NCBI GenBank assembly: GCA_015057025.1
Contig: SVFD01000005.1
Coordinates: forward strand, 1 to 64,000
DNA from: Lachnospiraceae bacterium
GTDB lineage: Bacteria; Bacillota; Clostridia; Lachnospirales; Lachnospiraceae
DNA: 64,000 bases
Reading direction: 5' to 3'
Within the stretch, counting starts at the first letter, position 1. Each line of letters opens with the position of its first letter. The notes under the pieces are model-generated. The model worked only from the letters and a program-made list of their open reading frames with translations. It had not been told where the DNA came from and did not search any database. Positions 1 through 7,847 of this stretch are shown here, piece after piece. The position numbers and the translations under genes were made by a program.

Positions 1-317
<317 letters not shown>

Positions 318-494
318 AATTTAAATCATTTGTCCGTTCAAAATCAACATCTAGCTAATTTTTCCGTTTTACTTTGTTTAGGTTTCTTTCTCTGAATTTC
401 TCTCACACTTCAAAAGTGTTTTTAGAATTTTCAGGGTTGGATTGCTGTTTATTTGTCAAGGTACTTTGTTGCGTTTCGCAGTCGCAACGGATTT

Positions 495-523
495 ATATTA
501 GCACACCGTTTTGACCTTGTCAA
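495..523 (-). promoter_or_regulatory. rRNA operon promoter P2 (proximal)
   Basis: Read on the minus strand there is TTGACA (518-523), a 17-bp spacer and TAATAT (495-500). Transcription would start near 488, about 170 nt before mature 16S rRNA. This fits the housekeeping sigma factor consensus. Confidence 0.8.
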
Positions 524-570
524 CAACTTTTTTAAACTTTTTTTCGCCGCTTTTTCCGCGGTGGAATTTG

Positions 571-599
571 ATTGTAGCATTAAGCATTTTAAATGTCAA
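571..599 (-). promoter_or_regulatory. rRNA operon promoter P1 (distal)
   Basis: Read on the minus strand there is TTGACA (594-599), a 17-bp spacer and TACAAT (571-576), 76 bp upstream of the proximal promoter. Tandem promoters are normal for rRNA operons in Firmicutes. The stretch 318-832 holds no convincing gene: it is the rRNA leader, these promoters and an inverted repeat. Confidence 0.75.
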
Positions 600-655
600 T
601 GCCCAATTTGTTTTGTTTTTAGTATGATTTATTCATGGAAATTTTATACATTATA

Positions 656-703
656 TATAGAAGAAACTATTTACAAACGACATTGGAATGAGTTTCTTCT
701 ATA
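656..703. repeat. 13-bp perfect inverted repeat upstream of rRNA promoters
   Basis: TATAGAAGAAACT at 656-668 is repeated as its exact reverse complement at 691-703, with a 22-nt loop. There is no T-run after either arm, so it is not a standard terminator. It lies about 57 bp upstream of the distal rRNA promoter and downstream of the hydrolase remnant. Its role is unknown; a protein-binding site or RNA end structure is possible. Confidence 0.6.
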
Positions 704-832
704 AATAGTATAAGTGAGTAAATATCACCACAAGATTTATGAATCGCATCTTATATCGCCAAACTGCTGTGTTTCTTCATATATAATATAAGACGTTTTG
801 TAAAGGCTTTAATTTATAAATATTTTATTCTT

Positions 833-1264
833 TTATAATGAACTTTTATTGATAATATTTTTTAATTTTTTTACATATTCATTAGTAAATTCACAAGCGT
901 AGGTAATGTGCCCCTGTCCTTTTTCGACCCGGTAATTTGCATTTGGGTACGCTTTCTTAACATGCTTATAGCAGGTTTTATATGCCTTCTCATCCTCTCC
1001 ATAAAAGAAATATGTACATTTCTGCATTTCTTCACTTAATTCCGGAAAATCAAACGTATAGCAGCATTCTACTTCATTTTTAATAGTATTCTTGGTTAAA
1101 TAGGGGGCAATGGCTACCAAGGACTCAATCATCGGTCTTAAACTATTGACTTTATCTCCGGCAAATTGTTTCAAAAACTTCATATTCATAGCTTCATCTA
1201 TTGACTTATCTCGAAAAATCCGAATCATTGTACTAAACTTAAATCGCATAAAATCTTTTTGCAT
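833..1264 (-). pseudogene. 5'-truncated alpha/beta-hydrolase remnant
   Basis: The 143-residue product resembles the cap region and C-terminal third of an alpha/beta hydrolase: FFYGEDEKAY, a helix, then a candidate catalytic His in GQGHITY (about residue 117-123). The N-terminal half that should carry the oxyanion strand and the nucleophile elbow (GxSxG) is absent. The first ATG has no recognisable ribosome binding site and lies directly next to the terminator of the upstream lipoprotein gene. I infer that deletion or rearrangement removed the 5' half. It could still be a short expressed protein, but a catalytically active enzyme is unlikely. Confidence 0.55.
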
Positions 1265-1275
1265 AATTACAAATA

Positions 1276-1313
1276 AAATCCCAAGGTCTTCATCACGTAA
1301 AACCTTGGGATTT
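1276..1313 (-). terminator. terminator after lipoprotein gene
   Basis: AAATCCCAAGGT (1276-1287) pairs with ACCTTGGGATTT (1302-1313). On the minus strand the stem is followed by a T-rich stretch. It closes the 3298-1352 gene group and separates it from the hydrolase remnant. Confidence 0.7.
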
Positions 1314-1351
1314 CTTATGTAATTTATCCGACGTTTCTGTTGCCGCTATAT

Positions 1352-1876
1352 TTAAAATCCGCTCTCAATTTCCAACGTAAATTCATCGGGGATATCTTCA
1401 AACGGTACAACTTCACTTTCCCAGGATATAAATTCAACCTGAATATAATTACTTGAGTCCACTTCCATGAATACAACCGTAACCAACTCAATATCATCTA
1501 CATAAAAACTGCAAGGGTTATCCCAAAGCACACCTTCTGCAACTGCTATTCCCTCATTTTCTATTTCTGCTATTCTATCCTCCAAAGAACCTTCTTTGGA
1601 GTAAAAATCAACATTCACACTGGTTCCATCCTCTAATTTGCATCCTGTAGACCAATCTGAATCCATTGAACCGGATGGATGTCCCGCTTCCGGACACACA
1701 AGGTTAATCTGATAATCGCCGCACCAGAAACTGCCTTCTTTCCATGCGCCGGTGACATATTCATCATCGGAATGTGCATTCCCATTTGTATTATACAATA
1801 AACCACAGCCTGATAAACCTATGCTACTCATCAAAAGCGTAAGCAAAATAATAGCTTTTAAATTTGTTTTTGTCAT
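1352..1876 (-). CDS. putative lipoprotein, unknown function
   Basis: The 174-residue product starts with a Lys-containing n-region, a hydrophobic stretch and the lipobox LSGC (Cys about residue 24), so it is expected to be lipid-anchored on the outer face of the membrane. The rest is acidic and soluble, with no family I recognise. Its start is supported by AGGAGG a few bases upstream. The ATG overlaps the stop of the upstream membrane protein gene by 4 bases (ATGA), which implies translational coupling, so the two products may act together at the membrane. Confidence 0.7.
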   Translation of the reverse strand: MTKTNLKAIILLTLLMSSIGLSGCGLLYNTNGNAHSDDEYVTGAWKEGSFWCGDYQINLVCPEAGHPSGSMDSDWSTGCKLEDGTSVNVDFYSKEGSLEDRIAEIENEGIAVAEGVLWDNPCSFYVDDIELVTVVFMEVDSSNYIQVEFISWESEVVPFEDIPDEFTLEIESGF

Positions 1877-2568
1877 TTTTGCTCCTCCTGAAACAATTTT
1901 TCTTCCTCAGCTTCTTCTTGGGTCTTAAAAGCCATCATCGCTGAGAAATTGCCTTTGTACATAATAACATCATACTTTTCAACTTTAAGGGCAATCGCAT
2001 ATAAATTCGCCGTAATGGGAATTGTATGAATCCTGGGGCTTCCGTCCCGGTTACATACGCCAAGGTACATGGTCTGGCATTCAGTCGTAAGTTGACCGGT
2101 ATACCGTGGGATTTCCGGCGTATTAATTATCGTGGTATTTTCCGTACTAATCAATATTGCCTTCTTCTTTGTAAAATTCTGTCGTTCCTTATCAAAAATC
2201 TCACGCTTCTTGATATTTTTAATCACAAGAATCGCTGCAGCTACAACCAAAATCAACACGCTTATCACAATATGTATTGCTTCAAACTCTGTCATCCAGC
2301 CTACAACCATGGCCATAATTGCGGCAACCAAGAAGAGCAACGCATAAAAGGGCCGCGCGGTAAGCGACTTTTTATAAGATCTTTTAAGACGTTTAAAATC
2401 AATATCAGTCAAAGGTTCCTCCGGTCCGTCAATCTCTTTTAACCAATTGGCGGTAGTTTCGTCTTTGACAAGATTTCCCTTAGGACCTTTTACCATATTC
2501 ACGGAACCGATAATCACTCCGATAACAGAACAAATCAAAGTTACCAAAATACAAAGAATTTCGACCAT
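1873..2568 (-). CDS. membrane protein, unknown function
   Basis: This 231-residue protein has an N-terminal transmembrane helix (about residues 3-25), a soluble linker and two further helices near residues 75-115, then a soluble C-terminal domain of about 110 residues that ends in a Glu-rich tail. The start has a good AAAGGAG site. It lies between the CPBP protease gene (16-bp gap) and the lipoprotein gene (4-bp overlap), so the three are probably co-transcribed. I cannot assign a function. Confidence 0.65.
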   Translation of the reverse strand: MVEILCILVTLICSVIGVIIGSVNMVKGPKGNLVKDETTANWLKEIDGPEEPLTDIDFKRLKRSYKKSLTARPFYALLFLVAAIMAMVVGWMTEFEAIHIVISVLILVVAAAILVIKNIKKREIFDKERQNFTKKKAILISTENTTIINTPEIPRYTGQLTTECQTMYLGVCNRDGSPRIHTIPITANLYAIALKVEKYDVIMYKGNFSAMMAFKTQEEAEEEKLFQEEQK

Positions 2569-2584
2569 TTTTATCTCCTTTTAT

Positions 2585-3280
2585 CTAAAATACGCCCAGC
2601 ACAAAACATCCGATTGCATTAATTCCGATATTTGCTGCAATGTGAATCACCCAAGAACCAAGAAAACTGTCGCATTTCTCCGCTGCAAAATTCAAAATCA
2701 CTCCCGCTACATACAATAAGAAAATCACCAAAAGAAATACCCAAATGTTAAACCAACCGCTGACAATTCCGATGTGATACACCGCAAAGAAAAACGCACT
2801 TAAGTTGTAAGCAAGCTTGCGATAGCCTAATTTTTTGACCTGTAAAAACAGCAATCCGCGGAAGAAAATCTCCTCCAAAAAGGAATTTACTGCAGATATG
2901 TACAATGCCACATATAAAAAGTTGTCTACGCTTACCTTTTCCTTATTTAGCAGGCTGTCTTTGATCTGCGCAGGGTCCACATAGTCTTGAATCAGCGCGC
3001 AAGCGCCTATAATTACACCGATGGTGAGTAGTGCAATCACACTGCTCACAGCGAAAGCCTTTTTATTTTTAATTTTAAAATGATTTTTAAGCTTCTCATC
3101 CCTATATAAAAGGTAAAATAACACCACGCTTCCGAAAAACATAGTGATTTTTACTGCCGACTTCCAAACGTATCCGGGCTGAAGGATACTTTCCACTGTA
3201 CACATTACCGCAACGGCAATGATTGCGGAAATGATGATAGTGAGAAGTTTTTTGGTTTTATCAGTTATGGATTTACTCAT
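2585..3280 (-). CDS. CPBP-family intramembrane metalloprotease
   Basis: The 231-residue polytopic membrane protein carries the three CPBP (Rce1/CAAX-like) motifs: EEIFFRG at about residue 135, FAVYHIG at about 170 and WVIHIAAN near the C-terminus, which provide the glutamate and histidine ligands of the catalytic site. Members cut substrates within or near the membrane; in bacteria they often protect against bacteriocins or process peptides, but the substrate here is unknown. I chose ATG at 3280, 6 nt after AAAGGTG; an in-frame TTG at 3298 lies at that ribosome site itself. It probably heads the group down to the lipoprotein at 1352. Confidence 0.85.
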   Translation of the reverse strand: MSKSITDKTKKLLTIIISAIIAVAVMCTVESILQPGYVWKSAVKITMFFGSVVLFYLLYRDEKLKNHFKIKNKKAFAVSSVIALLTIGVIIGACALIQDYVDPAQIKDSLLNKEKVSVDNFLYVALYISAVNSFLEEIFFRGLLFLQVKKLGYRKLAYNLSAFFFAVYHIGIVSGWFNIWVFLLVIFLLYVAGVILNFAAEKCDSFLGSWVIHIAANIGINAIGCFVLGVF

Positions 3281-3338
3281 AAAATTCACCTTTATCAAAT
3301 CATACTACTTTGCTTTTAAAATATATCTGTCTCTATAA

Positions 3339-4196
3339 TTACCAATCTGTATCCCAGTCAGTATCATTATAATCCCAGGAATCGCCGGTATCCCAATCGT
3401 AATCATTGTCCCAATCGTCATCATAATCGTCATCGTAATCCGTATAAATCGGCTCCGTATACCAAATGCTGTCTTCAAATCTGGCACCGTCGTGACTGTA
3501 AATCTGATACTCTCCCTGCGAGTCCGAAGAAATTGCCTCAGGCACATCGCCACTATCCATCAGGCTCCAGTCATCATCAGCAGCATCATATTGATACCAT
3601 ATAGAATCCTGATAATAATAGGTATCGTCTTCGTACTCATAATAACCTCTTGACGGACCAAGGTCATCAATCCCGTATGCCATTTTGGATATGAGCATTA
3701 CTACACCCATATTTAACATGGGGAAAATCATCGCAAATATTATAACGCCAACAAACAAACCACGCTTACGGGACTTCTTTTTTTCAGTTATCACAGCTGT
3801 AGCCTCATTATACCGTTGTGTGCCGGTTTCGCTCTTTCTGTCAGCAATCTCACCCTTCAGTTTCTGATAGAGTTCATTTACCGCATAGGCCTCGTCCGCA
3901 CCCTGATAGCGGATTGCGCGCTGCCCATCACTTTTATTTTTATAAACGACAAAGTCACCCGTACTGTCCTGATAGATTCCGAACGCTTTGGGTTCCGTAA
4001 TATTTTTACCAATAAAAAAGCGTGTCACTTCCTCAGGGGGCAAATTATGTGCAACATACCACGCCTTCAGCTCTTCTATGGTACGTGGCTGCCCGCCTGC
4101 GAAACGGTTCACTCCATCCAAAGCAGCACCGCAATTCGGGCAGGTACTGTTTTGTTCCTCAATCATGCTTCCGCAATAATCGCATTTAATCTGCAT
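3339..4196 (-). CDS. zinc-ribbon membrane protein with Asp/Trp/Tyr-rich tail
   Basis: The 285-residue protein starts with a zinc ribbon (CDYCG, then CPNCG, residues 5-23). A soluble region of about 120 residues follows, with a segment that resembles a GYF-like or adaptor module (GIYQDSTGDFVVYKNK). A single transmembrane helix is near residues 146-170. The outside part is very rich in Asp, Tyr and Trp; the last 35 residues are almost only D, Y, W, N and T. The topology places the zinc ribbon in the cytoplasm and the acidic tail outside. The start has GAGGA 7 nt upstream. The function is unknown; a sensor or adaptor is conceivable. Confidence 0.7.
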   Translation of the reverse strand: MQIKCDYCGSMIEEQNSTCPNCGAALDGVNRFAGGQPRTIEELKAWYVAHNLPPEEVTRFFIGKNITEPKAFGIYQDSTGDFVVYKNKSDGQRAIRYQGADEAYAVNELYQKLKGEIADRKSETGTQRYNEATAVITEKKKSRKRGLFVGVIIFAMIFPMLNMGVVMLISKMAYGIDDLGPSRGYYEYEDDTYYYQDSIWYQYDAADDDWSLMDSGDVPEAISSDSQGEYQIYSHDGARFEDSIWYTEPIYTDYDDDYDDDWDNDYDWDTGDSWDYNDTDWDTDW

Positions 4197-4314
4197 AGTA
4201 TTTTCCTCTTAAGTGCTAATACGGTTAATAAAGTTACATGTATCTTCCAAACACCTCTAAGATATCGTGTTTAGCCACATTATAACATAAGGATGCTTTT
4301 TTAACAAATTTGTG

Positions 4315-5013
4315 CTAATCCTTCCAAGGACGTTTCTTCCCAAGCCAGCCGTTCTGCTCCCAATACTCTTTTTCCGCAGGTGACGAACCCATACCTGCCG
4401 ACTGCATTGCGCCCATTACTTTAAACATAAAACGGGTTTTTATACCGACCGAAGGTTTTTTACCTACGGAAAGTTTCCGAGCGAGTTTTGCTGTATCCTT
4501 CTCGATTTTTACTTTTTTCTTTTCATTCACACCGTCCCAGCTCATCGCCTGCGCTGCGACACCATAAGACTTAACATACGGCACACCCCAGTAAAAAAGC
4601 GTGTTTGTAATATCTTTCATCGCAGACTTCATACCGGTTCCGGCAGCGGTAGAAACCACCACCGCCCGCTTCGAGAACATACATTTCCTGGGTCTGTGCA
4701 CCATCCAATATGTAAAAGTCAAATCCATAAAAGACTTCATAGGCGCAGACGCGTGCATACAGTATGTTGGCGTTGTAAAAATCAGCACGTCGGCAGCTTC
4801 TACAGCATCCATAATCTTTCTTTTGTCATTATAAAAGGGGCACTTGGCATCATCTTCAATGCAGTTATAGCAACCCAGACAAAAATGATTCAAGTCCCTC
4901 GGCAGAAAGAATTCCGTAATTTCGTTTGTGCCCTGCATTTTATCCGCAATCATTCTTCCGATATGATAAGAACTACCCTTATGATTCTGACCGTGTATCA
5001 GTACTACTTTCAT
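4315..5013 (-). CDS. flavodoxin-fold NAD(P)H-dependent oxidoreductase, iron-sulfur flavoprotein type
   Basis: The 232-residue protein has the flavodoxin-like fold of NADPH-dependent FMN reductases: an N-terminal strand with GQNHKGSSYHIG for the FMN phosphate, and TPTYCMHASAPMKSFMD. Residues about 48-61 hold a compact cysteine motif (C-x2-C-x2-C-x6-C), the pattern that binds a [4Fe-4S] cluster in archaeal and clostridial Isf proteins. I therefore favour an iron-sulfur flavoprotein that passes electrons to small substrates such as quinones or oxygen species. It has a strong ribosome site and lies 12 bp downstream of the TetR gene, most likely in the same operon and under its control. Confidence 0.8.
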   Translation of the reverse strand: MKVVLIHGQNHKGSSYHIGRMIADKMQGTNEITEFFLPRDLNHFCLGCYNCIEDDAKCPFYNDKRKIMDAVEAADVLIFTTPTYCMHASAPMKSFMDLTFTYWMVHRPRKCMFSKRAVVVSTAAGTGMKSAMKDITNTLFYWGVPYVKSYGVAAQAMSWDGVNEKKKVKIEKDTAKLARKLSVGKKPSVGIKTRFMFKVMGAMQSAGMGSSPAEKEYWEQNGWLGKKRPWKD

Positions 5014-5025
5014 TTGTACCTCCTC

Positions 5026-5637
5026 CTAAACCTGATAATTTCTGTTAAACTGACGAATATGTTGCTCTATAAGTTTCACTGCCTCAGCCTCTCTCTCAGG
5101 GTGACGGTCGCAAAGCGTCAACAACATATAAATCGGTGCATAAAATTGTATTGCCATCACGTTTACATCGCCTCCGGCAAGAATCCCTCCGCTGGTAAGC
5201 ATTGTAAACATCATCGCCTGATACGATAGCGGACCGTCCACATATTGCCGAGTATACAATTGCGATAATTCCGGGTTGTGGAACTGCTCAATGGTCAACA
5301 TTTTACGAAAACGCCTTGCATAGTCATCGTGTAAAAAGTAGGAAAACAAGCCGATACCCATTTTGACCAATTCGTCTTCGGATATTCCGGCAAACATCTG
5401 AGCATCAGCGGCCGCATCATTACCATTCATATTAAGGGCACCTGCCTGCGCATCATATCTCCTTTTCATTTCATCAAGAATTGCATTAAAAATATCCTGC
5501 TTGCTTTTATAATGCTTATAAAGGGAAGGTGCCTTGATTCCTACCGCTTCGGCAATCTGTCCGACATATACGTTTGCATAGCCTTTCTCCGCAAATAAAG
5601 TTAAGGCTTCATCTAAGATTCGTTGTTTTGTATTCAT
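5026..5637 (-). CDS. TetR/AcrR-family transcriptional regulator
   Basis: The 203-residue protein has the N-terminal TetR helix-turn-helix (ILDEALTLFAEKGYANV, then IAEAVGIKAPSLYKHYKSKQDIF, residues 7-50) and a helical ligand-binding domain. It starts 6 nt after GAGGT. It is the first gene of a two-gene unit with the flavoprotein. Its promoter (5672-5700) is covered by two copies of a palindrome (5653-5668 and 5679-5694), so it very probably represses its own operon and is released by a ligand linked to flavoprotein activity. The ligand is unknown. Confidence 0.88.
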   Translation of the reverse strand: MNTKQRILDEALTLFAEKGYANVYVGQIAEAVGIKAPSLYKHYKSKQDIFNAILDEMKRRYDAQAGALNMNGNDAAADAQMFAGISEDELVKMGIGLFSYFLHDDYARRFRKMLTIEQFHNPELSQLYTRQYVDGPLSYQAMMFTMLTSGGILAGGDVNVMAIQFYAPIYMLLTLCDRHPEREAEAVKLIEQHIRQFNRNYQV

Positions 5638-5652
5638 ATGTTTACCTCGTTG

Positions 5653-5700
5653 GCTAATTCTAATTAGCTTTATTGTAGGCTAATTCCGATTAGCTGTCAA
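5653..5700 (-). promoter_or_regulatory. tetR promoter with two tandem operator palindromes
   Basis: The minus-strand promoter is TTGACA (5695-5700), 17 bp, TACAAT (5672-5677). GCTAAT-N4-ATTAGC occurs at 5679-5694, filling the spacer, and again at 5653-5668 just after the -10 box; the centres are 26 bp apart. This arrangement would block RNA polymerase directly. Confidence 0.8.
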
Positions 5701-5795
5701 GAGTGCTTCTTTTTTATAATATTATTTAAAAAATCGTATTTCTTTTGTCACAATTTGTCGACGTCTTATGTCTTTTGTCAACAAGAACTTTTCAA

Positions 5796-5801
5796 TATAA
5801 T
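5796..5801 (+). promoter_or_regulatory. promoter of type I toxin mRNA (-10)
   Basis: TATAAT at 5796-5801 is preceded by TTGTCA at 5775-5780 (15-bp spacer). Transcription would start near 5807, at the foot of a 9-bp GC-rich hairpin (GCCGGTAGC/GCTACCGGC, 5805-5828) that would cap the mRNA 5' end. Confidence 0.55.
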
Positions 5802-5884
5802 AAAGCCGGTAGCATTTTTGCTACCGGCAATCGTGTTACAGGATGGTTGGCCTCCTATCTACATAGGATAAGGAGGTGATGCTT

Positions 5885-5971
5885 ATGAGGAATCATTTTG
5901 ATTTCAAGGACATGTTAACTTTTGGCATATTTCTTCTGGCATTGCTCACATTTGTTTTTACATTTTGTTAG
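5885..5971 (+). CDS. putative holin-like type I toxin, 28 residues
   Basis: This tiny gene encodes a short polar N-terminus followed by one hydrophobic helix (MLTFGIFLLALLTFVF) and ends at TAG. That matches the putative holin-like toxin peptides of Firmicutes, which insert in the membrane. ATG 5885 lies 8 nt after AAGGAGG; an in-frame ATG at 5879 is too close to it. The ribosome site is sequestered in a hairpin (CCTCC-TATC at 5851-5859 with GATA-A-GGAGG at 5867-5876), as in type I toxin mRNAs. A convergent promoter at 6078-6105 and a bidirectional terminator complete the locus. Function is inferred from family resemblance and layout. Confidence 0.75.
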   Translation: MRNHFDFKDMLTFGIFLLALLTFVFTFC

Positions 5972-5987
5972 TAATGCTATATAAGTA

Positions 5988-6028
5988 AAAAACCTTCCCT
6001 GTACTTTGCCCGAGTCAGGAAGGTTTTT
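5988..6028. terminator. bidirectional terminator shared by toxin mRNA and antisense RNA
   Basis: AAAAACCTTCC (5988-5998) pairs over 11 bp with GGAAGGTTTTT (6018-6028). T-runs occur on both strands, so it can end transcripts from either side. A second hairpin on the plus strand (about 6039-6063, followed by TTTTT) may stop readthrough. Confidence 0.7.
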
Positions 6029-6071
6029 ACTTTCAACTTGGCCAACCACTCTGTGGCGGTTGCCTTTTTAT
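5988..6071 (-). ncRNA. candidate antisense (antitoxin) RNA of the type I locus
   Basis: A minus-strand promoter with TATAAT at 6078-6083 and TTGTAA at 6100-6105 (16-bp spacer) points at the 3' end of the toxin transcript. An RNA of about 85 nt would start near 6071 and stop at the bidirectional terminator. It would contain UUGGCCAA, able to pair with UUGGCC just before the masked ribosome site of the toxin mRNA. No expression data are available; readthrough from ptsH is an alternative source. Confidence 0.55.
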
Positions 6072-6077
6072 GATTGT

Positions 6078-6105
6078 ATTATAACAAATTTATAAAATAT
6101 TACAA
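6078..6105 (-). promoter_or_regulatory. promoter of candidate antitoxin RNA
   Basis: TATAAT (6078-6083) and TTGTAA (6100-6105) on the minus strand are separated by 16 bp and lie between the ptsI stop codon and the toxin locus. Confidence 0.6.
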
Positions 6106-6112
6106 GAGAATT

Positions 6113-7747
6113 TTATTGTGATAAATCCACACTTCTTACCGCCTCTCTCACTTTTAAAACAAAAGTAGGAGATACGGAAAGTTCGTCAATTCCCATACGG
6201 AGGAATCTTTCTGTCAGGCTGGTATCTGCTGCCAATTCGCCGCAAATTCCAATCCAAGCACCGGCTTTGTGTGCACTCTGTGCCGAAAATTCAATCAATC
6301 GTAAAATCGCTTCATGATGGGTATCGCAGAACTCCTCGATTTCGGGATTCTGACGGTCCACCGCCAATGTATACTGGGTCAAATCGTTAGTTCCCACGCT
6401 GAAGAAGTCCACCATAGGCGCCAGCAAATCGCTGATTACCGCTGCCGCAGGAGTCTCAATCATAATGCCCAATTCCACGTTATCTGAAATTTCGATGTTT
6501 TCTTTGACCAGTTCGGCTCTTACTTCCGCACAAATTGCAAGAATCTTCTCAAGTTCGCTAACACTTGTAATCATGGGGAACATAATACCCAAATTACCAT
6601 AGGCTGACGCACGGTACAACGCGCGTAACTGTGTCTTAAAAATTTCCGGTCTTGTTAAGCAGATACGGATTGCGCGATAGCCAAGGGCAGGATTTTCTTC
6701 CTTTGCAAGGTTAAAATAATCCACCTGCTTGTCGGCACCGATATCCAAAGTACGGATGATAACCTTTTTGCCCGCCATACTCTCAAGCACCTTTTTATAA
6801 GCGGCAAACTGCTGCTCTTCCGTAGGATAGTCATTGCTTTCCAGATATAAAAACTCGCTTCTGAAAAGTCCGATACCGCCCGCATCGTTTAAAAGTACTG
6901 CTCCGATATTGTCTACGCTTCCGATGTTAGCATAGATATTAATCTTTTTACCGTCTAAGGTAACGTTTTCCTTGCCTTTTAACTCTTGAAGAAGTTTCTT
7001 TTTCTCTTCATCTTCCTTCTGCTTCTTCTCCAGTCTGACCATAGTTTCCTCATCGGGACTGATAAAAATTTCTCCGGTAAAACCGTCTACAATTGCGCTG
7101 TCGCCATCTTTTATCTCCGATAAAAATGCATCGCCCAAGCCAATAATCGCAGGGATATTCATATTTCTGGCCAAAATTGCGGTGTGCGAATTAGAAGAAC
7201 CGTGTGCGGTTACAAATGCCAATACCTTTTCTTTATCTAAAAGCACGGTCTCGCTGGGGGCCAAATCGTCGGCGCAAATGATCACCTTATCATCGCCCAA
7301 AACATTGTCGCTTCCGCCGGCCTGAAGATTACGGATCAAACGGTTGGAAATATCCCGGATGTCAGCTGCACGTTCCTTCATGTATGCATCATCCATAGCA
7401 CTAAACATTTCCGCAAAGTTGTCAGATGTTACAGCCACAGCATACTCCGCATTCACAGACTGGGTTTCAATAATATTGCAAATAGAGTCATTGTAATCCA
7501 AATCCTCCAACATCATCATATGAATCTCAAAAATCTGCGCATTTGCCTCGCCCACTTCTTTTAGAGCCTTATCATAGATTTCCTGTAACTGCTCCGTTGC
7601 AAGGGCTTTTGCAGCTTCTACACGCTGCTTCTGCGCCTCTGTATCCTCAATTCGCTCTCTTTTTACAGAAACTTCCTGACGCTTGAAAATTGAAATTTTA
7701 CCCAGAGCCACTGCCCCGTAAACACCTTTACCAGTATATTTCTTCAT
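6113..7747 (-). CDS. ptsI: PTS enzyme I (phosphoenolpyruvate-protein phosphotransferase)
   Basis: The 544-residue cytoplasmic enzyme takes phosphate from phosphoenolpyruvate and passes it to HPr. The N-terminal HPr-binding and swivelling domains include the phosphorylated His188 in HGSSNSHTAILAR. The C-terminal barrel has GIGLFRSEFLY, the IRTLDIGADK motif, GIMIETPAA, SVGTNDLTQY and the C-terminal catalytic region with GICGELA. The length is normal to slightly short. ATG 7747 has GGAGG upstream. ptsH lies 100 bp upstream with a hairpin (7799-7821) between them that could lower ptsI relative to ptsH. Confidence 0.97.
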   Translation of the reverse strand: MKKYTGKGVYGAVALGKISIFKRQEVSVKRERIEDTEAQKQRVEAAKALATEQLQEIYDKALKEVGEANAQIFEIHMMMLEDLDYNDSICNIIETQSVNAEYAVAVTSDNFAEMFSAMDDAYMKERAADIRDISNRLIRNLQAGGSDNVLGDDKVIICADDLAPSETVLLDKEKVLAFVTAHGSSNSHTAILARNMNIPAIIGLGDAFLSEIKDGDSAIVDGFTGEIFISPDEETMVRLEKKQKEDEEKKKLLQELKGKENVTLDGKKINIYANIGSVDNIGAVLLNDAGGIGLFRSEFLYLESNDYPTEEQQFAAYKKVLESMAGKKVIIRTLDIGADKQVDYFNLAKEENPALGYRAIRICLTRPEIFKTQLRALYRASAYGNLGIMFPMITSVSELEKILAICAEVRAELVKENIEISDNVELGIMIETPAAAVISDLLAPMVDFFSVGTNDLTQYTLAVDRQNPEIEEFCDTHHEAILRLIEFSAQSAHKAGAWIGICGELAADTSLTERFLRMGIDELSVSPTFVLKVREAVRSVDLSQ

Positions 7748-7798
7748 AATCCGCCTCCAAACTGGTACTCCGCTCTTTGCAGAGTCCTATTTACAACA

Positions 7799-7821
7799 TG
7801 TGGCAGGAAAACCCTGCCACA
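7799..7821 (-). other. hairpin in the ptsH-ptsI gap
   Basis: TGTGGCAGG (7799-7807) pairs with CCTGCCACA (7813-7821). There is no T-run, so it is more likely an mRNA processing or stability element than a terminator. Confidence 0.45.
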
Positions 7822-7847
7822 CATTTTAACATTATCTCTTTTATAAT

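Noticed and set aside
453-704. Open frame of 83 codons in the rRNA leader
   Set aside because: It overlaps both rRNA promoters on the other strand, has no ribosome site and a composition unlike the real genes.
3305-3553. Met/Ile/Thr-rich frame within the end of the zinc-ribbon gene
   Set aside because: It is a shifted reading of the Asp-rich tail codons, has no ribosome site and lies within a supported gene.
5879-5881. Earlier ATG for the holin-like toxin
   Set aside because: It is only 2 nt from GGAGG, too close for initiation; ATG 5885 is at the usual distance.
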